DNA from: Saccharopolyspora ipomoeae
GTDB taxonomy: Bacteria; Actinomycetota; Actinomycetes; Mycobacteriales; Pseudonocardiaceae
DNA: 64,000 nucleotides
NCBI RefSeq assembly: GCF_029952525.1
Contig: NZ_JASAOF010000007.1
Coordinates: 177,941-241,940, forward strand
Direction of reading: 5' to 3'
Positions 33,127 to 42,057 of this stretch are shown piece by piece (the stretch's first letter is position 1; the number at the start of each line of letters is the position of its first letter). Position numbers and translations under genes: made by a program. The notes beneath the pieces were generated by a model. That model was not told the origin of the DNA, ran no database searches, and saw only the letters and a program-made list of their open reading frames with translations.

Positions 33127-35820
33127 TCAGTGCGCCGCCGAGTCCCAGGACCGGCCCACGCCCACCGAGACCTCCAACGGCACGTCCAGCTCGAAGGCCG
33201 AGCCCATCTGCTCGCGGACCAGCTTCTCCACCACGTCGCGCTCGCCGTCGGCCACCTCGATGATGAGCTCGTCGTGGACCTGCAGCAGCGTTCGCGACCG
33301 CAGGCCCTCGGCCTTGATGGCCCCGTGCACGCCGAGCATCGCGACCTTGATGATGTCGGCGGCGCTGCCCTGGATGGGCGCGTTGAGCGCCATCCGCTCG
33401 GCCATCTCGCGGCGCTGCCGGTTGTCGCTGAGCAGGTCCGGCAGGTATCGGCGGCGCCCCAGGATGGTGGAGGTGTAGCCGTCCTTGCGGGCCTGGTCGA
33501 CGACCTCGCGCAGGTAGTCGCGCACCCGGCCGAAGCGGGCGAAGTAGGCGTCCATCTGCGCCTTGGCCTCCTCGGCGGAGATCCGCAGCTGCTGGGCCAG
33601 CCCGTAGGCCGACAGCCCGTAGGCCAGGCCGTAGGACATGGCCTTGACCCTGCGGCGCAGCTCCTGGTCGACCTCGCCGATCGGCACGTCGAACGCCTGC
33701 GAGGCGACGTAGTTGTGCAGGTCCTCGCCGGTGTTGAACGCCTCGATGAGCCCCTCGTCGCCGGACAGGTGCGCCATGATGCGCATCTCGATCTGGCTGT
33801 AGTCGGCGGTCATCAGCTCGTCGTAGTCACCGCCGACGACGAACACCTCGCGGATCCGGCGGCCCTCCTCGGTGCGGATCGGGATGTTCTGCAGGTTCGG
33901 CTCGGTGGACGACAACCGCCCGGTCGCGGCGATCGTCTGGTTGAACGTGGTGTGAATCCGGCCGTCGTCCGAAATGGACTTCGTCAGACCCTCCACAGTG
34001 GTCTTGAGCCGGGTGGCGTCGCGGTGCTCCAGCAGGTGCTGCAGGAACGGGTGCTCGGTCTTCTCGAACAGCGTCTGCAGCGCTTCGGCGTCGGTGGTGT
34101 AGCCGGTCTTGGTGCGCTTGGTCTTCGGCATGTTCAGCTCGTCGAACAGCACCACCTGCAGCTGCTTCGGCGAACCGAGGTTGATCTCCTTGCCGATGAC
34201 CGAGTACGCCTCCTGAGCGGCCTGCTTGACCCGGGCCGCGAAGTGCTCGCCCAGCTCGGCCAGCTGGTCGGCGTCGACGGCGATGCCGGCGCCTTCGAGC
34301 TCGGCGAGCACCAGCAGCAGCGGCAGTTCGAGGTCGGTGAGCAGCTTGCCGCTGTCGATGCGGGCCAGCTCGGTGTCGAGGGCGTCGGCGAGCTCGGCGA
34401 CGGCGCGGGCCCGCAGCAGCTCGCCCGCGGCGGCCTTCTCCTTGCTCTCCGACTCGTCCTCCAGCAGCGACAGCTGGCCGTCGTCGGCACCGCTGTCGGC
34501 GCGCAGCTCGCGCTGCAGGTAGCGCACGACGAGGTCGGGCAGCTCGAAGGAGCGCTGGCCCGGGCGCACCAGGTAGGCGGCGAGGGCGGTGTCGCTGGTG
34601 AGCCCGGCGACGGTCCAGCCGCGGTCGCGGATGGCGTGCAGCGGGCCCTTGACGTCGTGGGCGGCCTTGGGCACCTCGGCGTCGGCCAGCCACGCGGCCA
34701 GGGCCTGCTCGTCGTCGCCGGTGAGCGCGGTGACGTCGACGAACGCCCCGGTGCCGTCGGAGGTGGCCAGCGCGATCCCGGCCAGGTCGCCGCGGCCGCG
34801 AGCCCAGGTGCCGGTGCAGGACAGGCCGACGCGGTGGCCGCCGCGCGCGTGCTCGTCGAGCCAGGCCGCGAGCTTGCCGGGTTCGACGACCCCGCCGGTG
34901 ATCTCGAAGCCCTCCTCGACCTCGGGTTCGGCGCTGGAGAGCGTGGCGAACAGCCGGTCGCGCAGCACCCGGAACTCCAGGTCGTCGAACAGCCGGTGCA
35001 CGGCGTCGCGATCCCAGGCCCGGACCTCCAGGTCGTCGGGCCCGGCCTCCAGCTCCACGTCGCGCACCAGCTCGGTGAGCTGCCGGTTGAGCAGCACCGA
35101 CGAGAGGTGTTCGCGCAGGTTGTCGCCCGCCTTGCCCTTGACCTCGTCGACGCGGTCCACGAGCCCCGCCAGCGAGCCGTACTGCTGGATCCACTTGGTG
35201 ACGGTCTTCTCCCCCACCCCCGGGATCTTGGGCAGGTTGTCCGACGGGTCGCCGCGCAGCGCCGCGAAGTCGGGGTACTGCAGCGGGGTCAGGCCGTACT
35301 TGGCCTCCACGGCCTCCGGCGTGAAGCGGGTCAGCTCGGAGACGCCCTTGGTCGGGTAGAGCACGGTCACGTCGTCGGTGACCAGCTGCAGCGCGTCCCG
35401 GTCACCGGTGCAGATGGAGACCTGGAAGCCACCGGCGGTGGCCTGGGTGGTCAGCGTCGCGATGACGTCGTCGGCCTCGTAGTTGTCCTTGCTCAGCACC
35501 GGGATGTTCAGCGCGCCCAGGATCTCCTGGATGAGGCTGACCTGGCCCTTGAACTCGTCGGGGCTGGCGCTGCGGTTGGCCTTGTACTCGGTGAAGGTCT
35601 CGCTGCGGAAGGTCTTGCGGGACACGTCGAACGCGACGGCGAGGTGGCTGGGCTGCTCGTCGCGCAACAGGTTGATCAGCATCGAGGTGAACCCGTAGAC
35701 CGCGTTGGTGTGCTGCCCGGTGCCGGTCTGGAAGTTCTCCTTCGGCAGGGCGTAGAAGGCGCGGTAGGCCATCGAGTGGCCATCGATCAACAGCAGGCGT
35801 CGGTCCTCGGAGTGCGTCAC
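33127..35820 (-). CDS. polA: DNA polymerase I
   Basis: An 897-residue Pol I. It has the N-terminal 5' nuclease (LLLIDGHSMAYRAFYALP), a proofreading-like middle domain lacking the usual acidic triad (as in other actinobacteria), and the polymerase domain with motif A ADYSQIEMRIMAHLSGD, the O-helix RRRVKAMSYGLAYGL and motif C LQVHDELIIEV. GTG 35820 is used because VTHSEDRRLLLIDGH matches typical N-termini. Role: gap filling and RNA primer removal. Confidence 0.96.
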   Translation of the reverse strand: MTHSEDRRLLLIDGHSMAYRAFYALPKENFQTGTGQHTNAVYGFTSMLINLLRDEQPSHLAVAFDVSRKTFRSETFTEYKANRSASPDEFKGQVSLIQEILGALNIPVLSKDNYEADDVIATLTTQATAGGFQVSICTGDRDALQLVTDDVTVLYPTKGVSELTRFTPEAVEAKYGLTPLQYPDFAALRGDPSDNLPKIPGVGEKTVTKWIQQYGSLAGLVDRVDEVKGKAGDNLREHLSSVLLNRQLTELVRDVELEAGPDDLEVRAWDRDAVHRLFDDLEFRVLRDRLFATLSSAEPEVEEGFEITGGVVEPGKLAAWLDEHARGGHRVGLSCTGTWARGRGDLAGIALATSDGTGAFVDVTALTGDDEQALAAWLADAEVPKAAHDVKGPLHAIRDRGWTVAGLTSDTALAAYLVRPGQRSFELPDLVVRYLQRELRADSGADDGQLSLLEDESESKEKAAAGELLRARAVAELADALDTELARIDSGKLLTDLELPLLLVLAELEGAGIAVDADQLAELGEHFAARVKQAAQEAYSVIGKEINLGSPKQLQVVLFDELNMPKTKRTKTGYTTDAEALQTLFEKTEHPFLQHLLEHRDATRLKTTVEGLTKSISDDGRIHTTFNQTIAATGRLSSTEPNLQNIPIRTEEGRRIREVFVVGGDYDELMTADYSQIEMRIMAHLSGDEGLIEAFNTGEDLHNYVASQAFDVPIGEVDQELRRRVKAMSYGLAYGLSAYGLAQQLRISAEEAKAQMDAYFARFGRVRDYLREVVDQARKDGYTSTILGRRRYLPDLLSDNRQRREMAERMALNAPIQGSAADIIKVAMLGVHGAIKAEGLRSRTLLQVHDELIIEVADGERDVVEKLVREQMGSAFELDVPLEVSVGVGRSWDSAAH

Positions 35821-35881
35821 GGCCGCGAGTTTAGGCTCCTGGGCTGACAGCCAGTACCGCAGGCGACGGGAAGGAACCACG

Positions 35882-36319
35882 GTGCCCGAATCCACCAGCA
35901 GCGAGGCCGCGACCAGCGTCGACGAGAACCTGATCGCGGTCGTTCAGTCCGGCGAGGAACAGCTCAGCGCGCGGATGGGCATCGAGATCATCGAATACAC
36001 ACCCGAACGTGTGGTCGCCACGATGCCGGTGGCCGGCAACCGCCAGCCCTACGGGCTGCTGCACGGCGGCGCGAACGCGGTGCTCGCCGAACAGGCGGGC
36101 TCGATCGCCGCCGCGATCAACGCCGGGGAGGGCCGCATCGCGCTAGGCCTGGAGCTCAGCTGCACGCACCACCGCGCCGCCACCGAGGGCAAGGTCACCG
36201 CCGTGGCCACCCCGCTGCACACGGGTCGCTCCACGGCGACCTACGACGTGGTGATCACCGACGAGCAGGGTCGCCGGACCTGCTCGGCCCGGCTGACCTG
36301 CGTGCTGCGCGACCAGTGA
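35882..36319 (+). CDS. PaaI-type hotdog thioesterase
   Basis: A 145-residue hotdog protein. YGLLHGGANAVLAEQAGS is the catalytic helix region with the HGG motif, and ELSCTHHRAATEGKVTAVATPLHTG follows the family. It should hydrolyse acyl-CoA thioesters, probably aryl or short-chain. It is transcribed divergently from polA; the 61-base gap must hold both promoters. This neighbour pair is common in actinomycetes. Confidence 0.88.
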   Translation: MPESTSSEAATSVDENLIAVVQSGEEQLSARMGIEIIEYTPERVVATMPVAGNRQPYGLLHGGANAVLAEQAGSIAAAINAGEGRIALGLELSCTHHRAATEGKVTAVATPLHTGRSTATYDVVITDEQGRRTCSARLTCVLRDQ

Positions 36320-36347
36320 CCCCGCGGCCGATGACCCGGGCATGAGA

Positions 36348-36379
36348 AAGGCGGGGCACCCGATCGGGTGCCCCGCCTT
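36348..36379. terminator. 32-bp perfect palindrome terminator
   Basis: A 16+16 bp perfect palindrome centred on CGATCG separates the convergent thioesterase and ANTAR genes. Confidence 0.85.
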
Positions 36380-36393
36380 CCGCCTTCCGTCGA

Positions 36394-37005
36394 TCAGGAC
36401 AGGTTCTCGAGAACCGCCTGCGCGACCGCCTTCATCGTGGTGCGGCGATCCATCGCGGTTCGCTGCAGCCAGCGGAAGGACTCGGGCTCGGAGAGGTTGT
36501 GCTTGCTCATCAGCAGGCCCTTGGCCCGCTCGATGGTCTTGCGCGCCTCAAGCCGCTCGGTGAGGTCGTTGACCTCGGCTTCCAGGGCCTGAACCTCGGT
36601 GAACCGGGACACGGCCAGTTCGATGGCCGGCACGAGGTCGCGCTTGGCGAAGGGCTTGACCAGGTAGGCCATCGCCCCGGCGTCGCGCGCCCGCTCCACC
36701 AGATCGCGCTGGCTGAAGGCGGTCAGGATGACCACCGGCGCGATCCGGTCCCCCGCGATGTTGGATGCGGCCTCGATGCCGTCCATCTTCGGCATCTTGA
36801 TGTCCAGGATCACCAGATCGGGTCGAAGTTCCTCGGCGAGCCGGACGGCTTCCTGTCCGTCACCAGCCTCACCGACGACCTGGTAGCCCTCCTCGCGGAG
36901 CATCTCCACCAGGTCAAGCCTGATCAACGCCTCGTCCTCGGCCACGAGTACGCGACGTTCGACGGGCTTGGCCTCGCGTGTGTCCTCGGCAGCCGGCGTC
37001 GTCAC
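36394..37005 (-). CDS. ANTAR-domain response regulator (PdtaR-like)
   Basis: A 203-residue protein with a receiver domain (VLVAEDEALIRLDLVEML, phospho-acceptor Asp in LVILDIKMPKMDG, Lys in YLVKPF) and a C-terminal ANTAR RNA-binding three-helix domain (ERAKGLLMSKHNLSEPESFRWLQRTAMDRR). Such regulators bind paired hexaloop hairpins in mRNAs to prevent termination; mycobacterial PdtaR is the closest known model. GTG 37005 is preferred over ATG 37050. No kinase is adjacent. Confidence 0.9.
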   Translation of the reverse strand: MTTPAAEDTREAKPVERRVLVAEDEALIRLDLVEMLREEGYQVVGEAGDGQEAVRLAEELRPDLVILDIKMPKMDGIEAASNIAGDRIAPVVILTAFSQRDLVERARDAGAMAYLVKPFAKRDLVPAIELAVSRFTEVQALEAEVNDLTERLEARKTIERAKGLLMSKHNLSEPESFRWLQRTAMDRRTTMKAVAQAVLENLS

Positions 37006-37125
37006 CGGGATCCTCCAGTAGAACTCGGGGTCCGCCGATGCGGTTTGCATCGGAAACCGCAGCTTACCGGTACTGACTTCACGCCGAGGTTAAGAGGCGG
37101 CGTGACCATTGCGACATCCTCCCGC

Positions 37126-38526
37126 TCACCCGTTCGACGCCCTCCGCCGCACGAACAGGACGTAGATCAACATGATGGCGGCGACGCTGATGAGGCTCAG
37201 CAGGAGCTGCGAGCGGACGTCGGCGACGAAGGCCATGGTGATGATCACGGTGGCGATCAGGGCCAGGGTGACCCAGGTCAGGTGCGGGAACAGCCACATC
37301 TTCAGCTTCAGCGCCTCCGGTGCCTCGCGTTCCAGTCGGCGGCGCATCCGCAGCTGCGAGAGGGCGATCATGCCGTAGATGAACAGCGCCACGGCGCCCG
37401 CGCTGTTGATGATGAAGTAGAAGATCGTGTCCGGGGCGACGTAACTGGCCGCAACAGCGATGTAACCGACCAGTGTGGACAGCACGATCGCCTTCCACGG
37501 CACACCGCGGCCGTTGAGGTCGCGCACCCAGCCCGGCGCGAACGACCGCTTCTGCAACGCGAACAGCATCCGGGAAGCCGTGTACAGCCCGGAGTTCAGC
37601 ACCGAGATCACCGCGGTGAAGACCACGACGTCGACCACGACCTCCGCCGCCGGCATCCCGAACCGGGTGAACGCCGCGGCGTACGGGCTGCCCTCGGTCG
37701 GGATCTGGTCCCACGGCGTGATCATCACCAGCAGCGTCACCGAGCCGACGTAGAACAGCAGCACCCGCCACACCACGGCCTTGGTCGCCTTCGCCACCGA
37801 GCGCTCCGGCTCGTCTGATTCGGCGGAGACGATGGTGACGATCTCGGTGCCGAAGTAGGAGAAGATCACGATCACCACGCCGTGCAGCACGGAGAAGCCG
37901 CCGTGCGCGAAGAAACCGTCCTGGCCGATGTTGCTCACCGAGATCTCCGCCCCGGGCCACAGCCCGAAGACGAACAACGTCCCGCACACCAGGAAGATCA
38001 CGATGGTGATGACCTTGATGGAGGCCAGCCAGAACTCGGTCTCGCCGAACGAGCGCACCGACACCAGGTTCGTCCCGGTCAGCACCAGCATCAGCCCCAG
38101 CGAGATCACCCACTGCGGCACCATCGGGATCAGCGGGTTGATCAGCTCCGCCCCGGCGACGGCCTCGAAGGCCACCACGCCGACCCAGTAGTACCAGTAC
38201 AGCCAGCCGAGGGTGAATCCCGCCCACTCCCCCAGCGACGTCCGCGCGTACTCCATGAACGAGCCGAGCGCGGGCTGCGCGGTCGCCATCTCGCCGAGCA
38301 TCCGCATCACGAGCACGACGATCAGCCCGCCGATCGCGTAGGACACGATCGCCGCCGGCCCGACGGTCGAGATCACCGCCCCGCTGCCGATGAACAGGCT
38401 CGCCCCGATGATGCCGCCGAGCGCGATCATCTGGAGGTGCCGGTTCTTCAGACTCCGCCGCAGCCCCGGCTCACCCCGGGTCACCTCATCGACCAACACG
38501 TCCTCCGCACGTTCGACCAGCCACAC
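37126..38526 (-). CDS. amino-acid permease (APC family)
   Basis: A 466-residue transporter with about 12 membrane helices. The helix-1 motif MIALGGIIGASLFIGSGAVI and the following GPAAIVSYAIGG are those of AAT/GABA-permease type transporters such as GabP and CycA. It imports an amino acid by proton symport; the substrate cannot be named. The start at 38526 gives a usual-length N-terminus. Confidence 0.9.
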   Translation of the reverse strand: MWLVERAEDVLVDEVTRGEPGLRRSLKNRHLQMIALGGIIGASLFIGSGAVISTVGPAAIVSYAIGGLIVVLVMRMLGEMATAQPALGSFMEYARTSLGEWAGFTLGWLYWYYWVGVVAFEAVAGAELINPLIPMVPQWVISLGLMLVLTGTNLVSVRSFGETEFWLASIKVITIVIFLVCGTLFVFGLWPGAEISVSNIGQDGFFAHGGFSVLHGVVIVIFSYFGTEIVTIVSAESDEPERSVAKATKAVVWRVLLFYVGSVTLLVMITPWDQIPTEGSPYAAAFTRFGMPAAEVVVDVVVFTAVISVLNSGLYTASRMLFALQKRSFAPGWVRDLNGRGVPWKAIVLSTLVGYIAVAASYVAPDTIFYFIINSAGAVALFIYGMIALSQLRMRRRLEREAPEALKLKMWLFPHLTWVTLALIATVIITMAFVADVRSQLLLSLISVAAIMLIYVLFVRRRASNG

Positions 38527-38688
38527 GCTGCACGATCAAGCGAACCTGGAACGCCGTGATCACCACCACCGGACCCGCGCGGCGAACGATCTCCAGCACC
38601 CGTTCACATGAACCTGACCAGGAGTAACGCCCCGGACACCCTCCCGGAAGACCCTGATCGGCCGTCCCGTATGCTGACGACAAGACCA

Positions 38689-38764
38689 GCCCCCGTAGCC
38701 CAACGGCAGAGGCAGCGGACTCAAAATCCGTCCAGTGTGCGTTCGAATCGCACCGGGGGCACCA
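38689..38764 (+). tRNA. tRNA-Leu (anticodon CAA), AICE insertion target
   Basis: The acceptor stem GCCCCCG/CGGGGGC, anticodon stem GCGGA/TCCGT with loop CTCAAAA (anticodon CAA at 38722-38724), T arm GTGCG-TTCGAAT-CGCAC and an encoded CCA are all present. The variable region is only five bases, so this is a class I tRNA, whereas standard bacterial tRNA-Leu is class II with a long arm. A likely -10 (TATGCT) lies at 38670. Its 3' part from 38720 is shared with attR at 61845, so the present gene is a hybrid of host 5' half and element 3' half. Confidence 0.85.
38720..38762 (+). repeat. attL (tRNA 3' part)
   Basis: It begins CTCAAAATCCGT in the anticodon loop and ends at the acceptor end. It differs from attR at three of 43 positions; two of these form a base pair in the T stem (C-G here, A-T in attR). 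The perfect 12-base block at the anticodon loop is the likely crossover core. Confidence 0.85.
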
Positions 38765-38900
38765 CATCTGAGTACCAGTTTCACTCGCTGACCTGCGCTT
38801 TTGCTGCGAGGGCCTCAGAGACTCCTATGCGGTTGCACCCGGTGCGACCCGGTTCTGTGCGGTGTTCCACGGACAATCCACGGACACGGTCTGCAGCGCG

Positions 38901-40310
38901 CTATTCGGGAGCTTCGTCGAGCACGGTCTGGATGCGTCGCCTGTAGTTCTGCTCCAGGCCCGCGAGTACCTTCGCGTAGATCTCATGGAGCACGGTCACC
39001 GAGTGACCGGCCCACTCGGCAACCTGGGTTGACGGCACGCCCGCTGCGAGCCACGTGGACACGCACGCGTGACGCAGGTCGTAGGGCCGCCGGACGAGCG
39101 GCGATGCCGCCTCCTCCGGGGTCAACGCCTGCACCCGCGCCTTCCGCCAGACTCGCGCCACCGTGGTTTCGTCCACGTCGCCGCCGTCCATGTTCCGGAA
39201 GAGCCGCCCATCGCGGGCCGTGCCGTGCCTGCTCAGGTGCTCGTGCAGGATCTTCGTCAGCTGCGGTGGGCACGGGACGTGCCGGACCTCGCCCTCCGCT
39301 CGCTGCTTCAGCTGGCGCCGATCTCGCCGGCTGCCCGAGTCGGTCCACGCTGCCCCGGCCACAGGCGCGGCCTTGGAGGGCAGGAGTTCGCCCCAGCCAT
39401 CCCCAGGCAGCAGTAGATCGGGTTTGCTGAGCATTGCTACCTCTTCAGGGCGTAGCCCGGAGTAGTAGATGACCGCAAAGAACGCCCGAAGCATCGGTCC
39501 CGACGAGCGCCTCGGCTGGCCCTCAACCTGCTGTGCCTCGACTGCGGCCAGCAAGCGTTCGGCCTGACGCGGGTTGATCGCCACCGTCCGCTTATCGATC
39601 GCGCGGGCCTTCTTCGGTGGCGTCCATTTGACCTTCGGCAGCTGGTTCAGATCGACCTCTTTCAGTTCGACCGCGTACTCAAGCGCGTTGTGGAAGACCG
39701 CCCGCTTACGTCCGAAGGTCTTGGCACTGGCCATCTCGCCATTGAGCTTGGACGCCAGCTGCTCCAGGACAGTTCGGAGCAGAGCAAGGTCCTGCAGGTC
39801 GGAGACCGGCCGCGTGTTCTCCGCGAGCCAGCGAAGTGCCTTCTCGATCTCGTGCGGGCGCGGGTCGTCCCGGTGCGTCGCGTTGAAGGCCCAACCGGTC
39901 ATCGCCCTCCGCAGTACTTCAGGATCCGGCCGGCCGCGTTCCGTCGTCAGCAGAGCAGGGGTAACCGTCGCCAAGGTGTCGGCGATACCGGACCTTGATT
40001 TCGCCGCGGCCCGTTTCCACTTCATGTCGACGTACTTCTGCGCGAACTCGAACCAGGGCGTCCCGGACTTATTCCGCAGCATCGAAACCGGCAGCCCGGG
40101 TTCCGCAACGAGGAAAGCCTCACCGCGGCTCGCGGCCACGACCAGTTTCGATCGGAAGCTCTCGGCTTGCGTCTTGTTCCTGATCGTCTTGTGGTGCTCA
40201 TGGGAGTCCACAAGCCAGCGCACCCGATAGCTGGTTACCTTGCCCTTAGCGTTCTTCCGAGCCTTGATCTGCCAGATCGTGACGTCGTAGCTCGTCTCCA
40301 GGCTGTTCAT
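38901..40310 (-). CDS. int: AICE integrase (tyrosine recombinase)
   Basis: A 469-residue tyrosine recombinase of the pSAM2/AICE type. Arg287 in YYSGLRPEEV, Arg413-His414 in PYDLRHACVS, His436 in WAGHSVTV and nucleophile Tyr445 in EIYAKVL complete the catalytic set; the first His of the usual HxxR box is Tyr410, common in this group. The start at 40310 overlaps the xis stop (ATGA). It lies next to the tRNA, 136 bases from attL, as expected for a site-specific integrase acting on that site. Confidence 0.95.
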   Translation of the reverse strand: MNSLETSYDVTIWQIKARKNAKGKVTSYRVRWLVDSHEHHKTIRNKTQAESFRSKLVVAASRGEAFLVAEPGLPVSMLRNKSGTPWFEFAQKYVDMKWKRAAAKSRSGIADTLATVTPALLTTERGRPDPEVLRRAMTGWAFNATHRDDPRPHEIEKALRWLAENTRPVSDLQDLALLRTVLEQLASKLNGEMASAKTFGRKRAVFHNALEYAVELKEVDLNQLPKVKWTPPKKARAIDKRTVAINPRQAERLLAAVEAQQVEGQPRRSSGPMLRAFFAVIYYSGLRPEEVAMLSKPDLLLPGDGWGELLPSKAAPVAGAAWTDSGSRRDRRQLKQRAEGEVRHVPCPPQLTKILHEHLSRHGTARDGRLFRNMDGGDVDETTVARVWRKARVQALTPEEAASPLVRRPYDLRHACVSTWLAAGVPSTQVAEWAGHSVTVLHEIYAKVLAGLEQNYRRRIQTVLDEAPE

Positions 40311-40504
40311 GCCGCGTTGTCCTCCAGCTCCTGCACCCACTTCTCGAAGTCAACGCGCTTGATGCGCAAGGACCCATTCGGAAGGCGGATGCACCGTGGC
40401 GCCCGCTCCTTTGCCCTCCAGTCGTCCCAGGTGGACCGCGAGATACCGATCTCCTGGCAGAACTCAGCGACGGTTAGCCAGTTCCCGCTACGCCTCGACG
40501 TCAT
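40307..40504 (-). CDS. xis: excisionase-like helix-turn-helix protein
   Basis: A 65-residue MerR/excisionase-type winged helix: WLTVAEFCQEIGISRSTWDD, then RCIRLPNGSLRIKRVDFEKW. GGGAG precedes the ATG. Small proteins of this type, coupled to int, bend attachment-site DNA and favour excision. The ATGA overlap with int implies joint expression. Confidence 0.9.
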   Translation of the reverse strand: MTSRRSGNWLTVAEFCQEIGISRSTWDDWRAKERAPRCIRLPNGSLRIKRVDFEKWVQELEDNAA

Positions 40505-40538
40505 GTGCAGCTCTCCCTTCGACGGCTTGTTGATGTCC

Positions 40539-41999
40539 TCATGCGGCTGCTCTTTCAGTGCCGGTCGTCGGGGTGTGTCCGAGGGCTTGGGCGATGGCCG
40601 CGAGGAGGTGTTCGGCGGCGGGTGGGGTAACGGCGTTGCCGAGCTGGCGGACCCGTTCACGGCGGGTGCCCAGGACCGCGTAGTCGTCGCGGAAGGCCAT
40701 CGCCCGCTGGATCTCGGAGGGCTGGAGCATCCGGAACTGGCAGTCCTCGACCTGCACGCGCGGCTGCGGTGTGGGGTGCTGGACCAGGCCGTGGTGGTTG
40801 CCGTTGGCGGTAACCGTCGCCAGCGGCTGGGAGACGTGCCGCGCACTCGACCCACCACCCCGGAGCTCGGCGACGAAGGCCAGGCCGTGGCGGTCGTGAG
40901 TGGTGACCGTGGGCAGTGGCTCGTCGGCCGGGCGGGCGGTGCCGTTGCTGTAGTACGGCACGACCAGCGCGGTTTCGTTGCGAGCGGTCTGGGTCCGCAG
41001 CGGCTCCCACGACGGGCGCGCGGACTTGCCCTCGCGGCCCTCGACCGGAACCAGCAGGCCCTCGGTCTCCCTGGTGGTGCGGGTGCGCATCGGGTCGGTG
41101 ACCGGGGTTCCGGCCTGGTTCCACGTGCCACCGGAGGGCACCAGCTGCGGCACATCGGCGTAGCGGCGCAGGCCCTCCTCGATCCGGCGCAGCGTGGCGG
41201 CCTTCAGCGGACGGTCGCGGTCACCGATGAGCTGACCGGGCAGCGACCAGTCGATCGCCGAAGAGGCCGGGAGCGCGTAGGGCTCGACGTCGAGGTGGCA
41301 GCGCGGCGTCGGGCAGCGGTAGACGTACTGCGAGCGGTAGCGGCCCCACGGCTTGCCGTTCTTGAACACCTGCACCGCCGCCACGTCCCGCTCGCAGCCC
41401 GGGCACCACGCCAGCGGACGCGGCTGCACCTCCGGCTCCGGATCGCCCTCCTTCGTGAACACCACGTAGAGGCGGTCGCGGGACTGCGGAGCACGCGGGG
41501 CGTTGATGGTCGGGGCGTGCATGGAGTTGAGGAACACCAACTGATGCCGATACCCGAGGCAGGACATGGCGTGCAGCCACGCCGGCCACATCGACCACTT
41601 GCCCGCGTCGACCACGTTCTCGACCACGATCGCCCGATAGCCGTGGTACTCGGCGAACCGCGGAACGTCCCACATCGTCGCCCGCGACCGCTCCGCCGCC
41701 TCCGAAGGCAGGGTCTCGCCGAACAGGTCCGGCTGGGCGGCGCGCTTGCGGCCCTGAGCGATCGAGTGGTTGGTGCACTCCGGCGACGCCCACAGCAGAT
41801 CGGTCGAGGGGTAGCGGCGGACGTCGACCTGGGAGATGTCGGCGCAGTCGTGCGCCGCATCCGGGAAGTTCGCCGCGTGGGAGTCCACGGCCAGCTGCCA
41901 GTGGTTCGCCGCGATCCTCAAGTCGATCCCGGGCACGGCGGCGGCTCCGAGCGCGGAGCCACCGGCACCGCAGAACAGGTCGGTGAGGGTGAGGGTCAT
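40539..41999 (-). CDS. orphan C5-cytosine DNA methyltransferase
   Basis: A 486-residue methyltransferase. Motif I is LFCGAGGSALGAA (8-20), motif VI VVENVVD (126-132), motif VIII QSRDRLYVVF and motif X QLGNAVTPPAAEHL. Motif IV reads ASPECTNHS, so catalytic Cys75 sits in SPEC rather than the usual PPC(Q/N). The recognition region holds a four-cysteine zinc ribbon (CPGC...CPTPRC) and four repeats of the type PLxTxTxxxxHGLV. No restriction enzyme is adjacent. It may protect the element during transfer or act on its own control sites. AGGAGG precedes the ATG. Confidence 0.88.
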   Translation of the reverse strand: MTLTLTDLFCGAGGSALGAAAVPGIDLRIAANHWQLAVDSHAANFPDAAHDCADISQVDVRRYPSTDLLWASPECTNHSIAQGRKRAAQPDLFGETLPSEAAERSRATMWDVPRFAEYHGYRAIVVENVVDAGKWSMWPAWLHAMSCLGYRHQLVFLNSMHAPTINAPRAPQSRDRLYVVFTKEGDPEPEVQPRPLAWCPGCERDVAAVQVFKNGKPWGRYRSQYVYRCPTPRCHLDVEPYALPASSAIDWSLPGQLIGDRDRPLKAATLRRIEEGLRRYADVPQLVPSGGTWNQAGTPVTDPMRTRTTRETEGLLVPVEGREGKSARPSWEPLRTQTARNETALVVPYYSNGTARPADEPLPTVTTHDRHGLAFVAELRGGGSSARHVSQPLATVTANGNHHGLVQHPTPQPRVQVEDCQFRMLQPSEIQRAMAFRDDYAVLGTRRERVRQLGNAVTPPAAEHLLAAIAQALGHTPTTGTERAAA

Positions 42000-42057
42000 G
42001 GGGTCCTCCTGGTTTCGAGCAGGGGGTGCCGCGGGGCGCTTGCTGCTGGGACGCCGT

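Noticed and set aside
38560..38784. Minus-strand frame reading GAIRTHTGRILSPLPLPLGY
   Set aside because: This is the antisense translation of the tRNA gene, a common artefact. The same applies to the frame over 61682-61972 (GEIRTHTVRILS) at attR.
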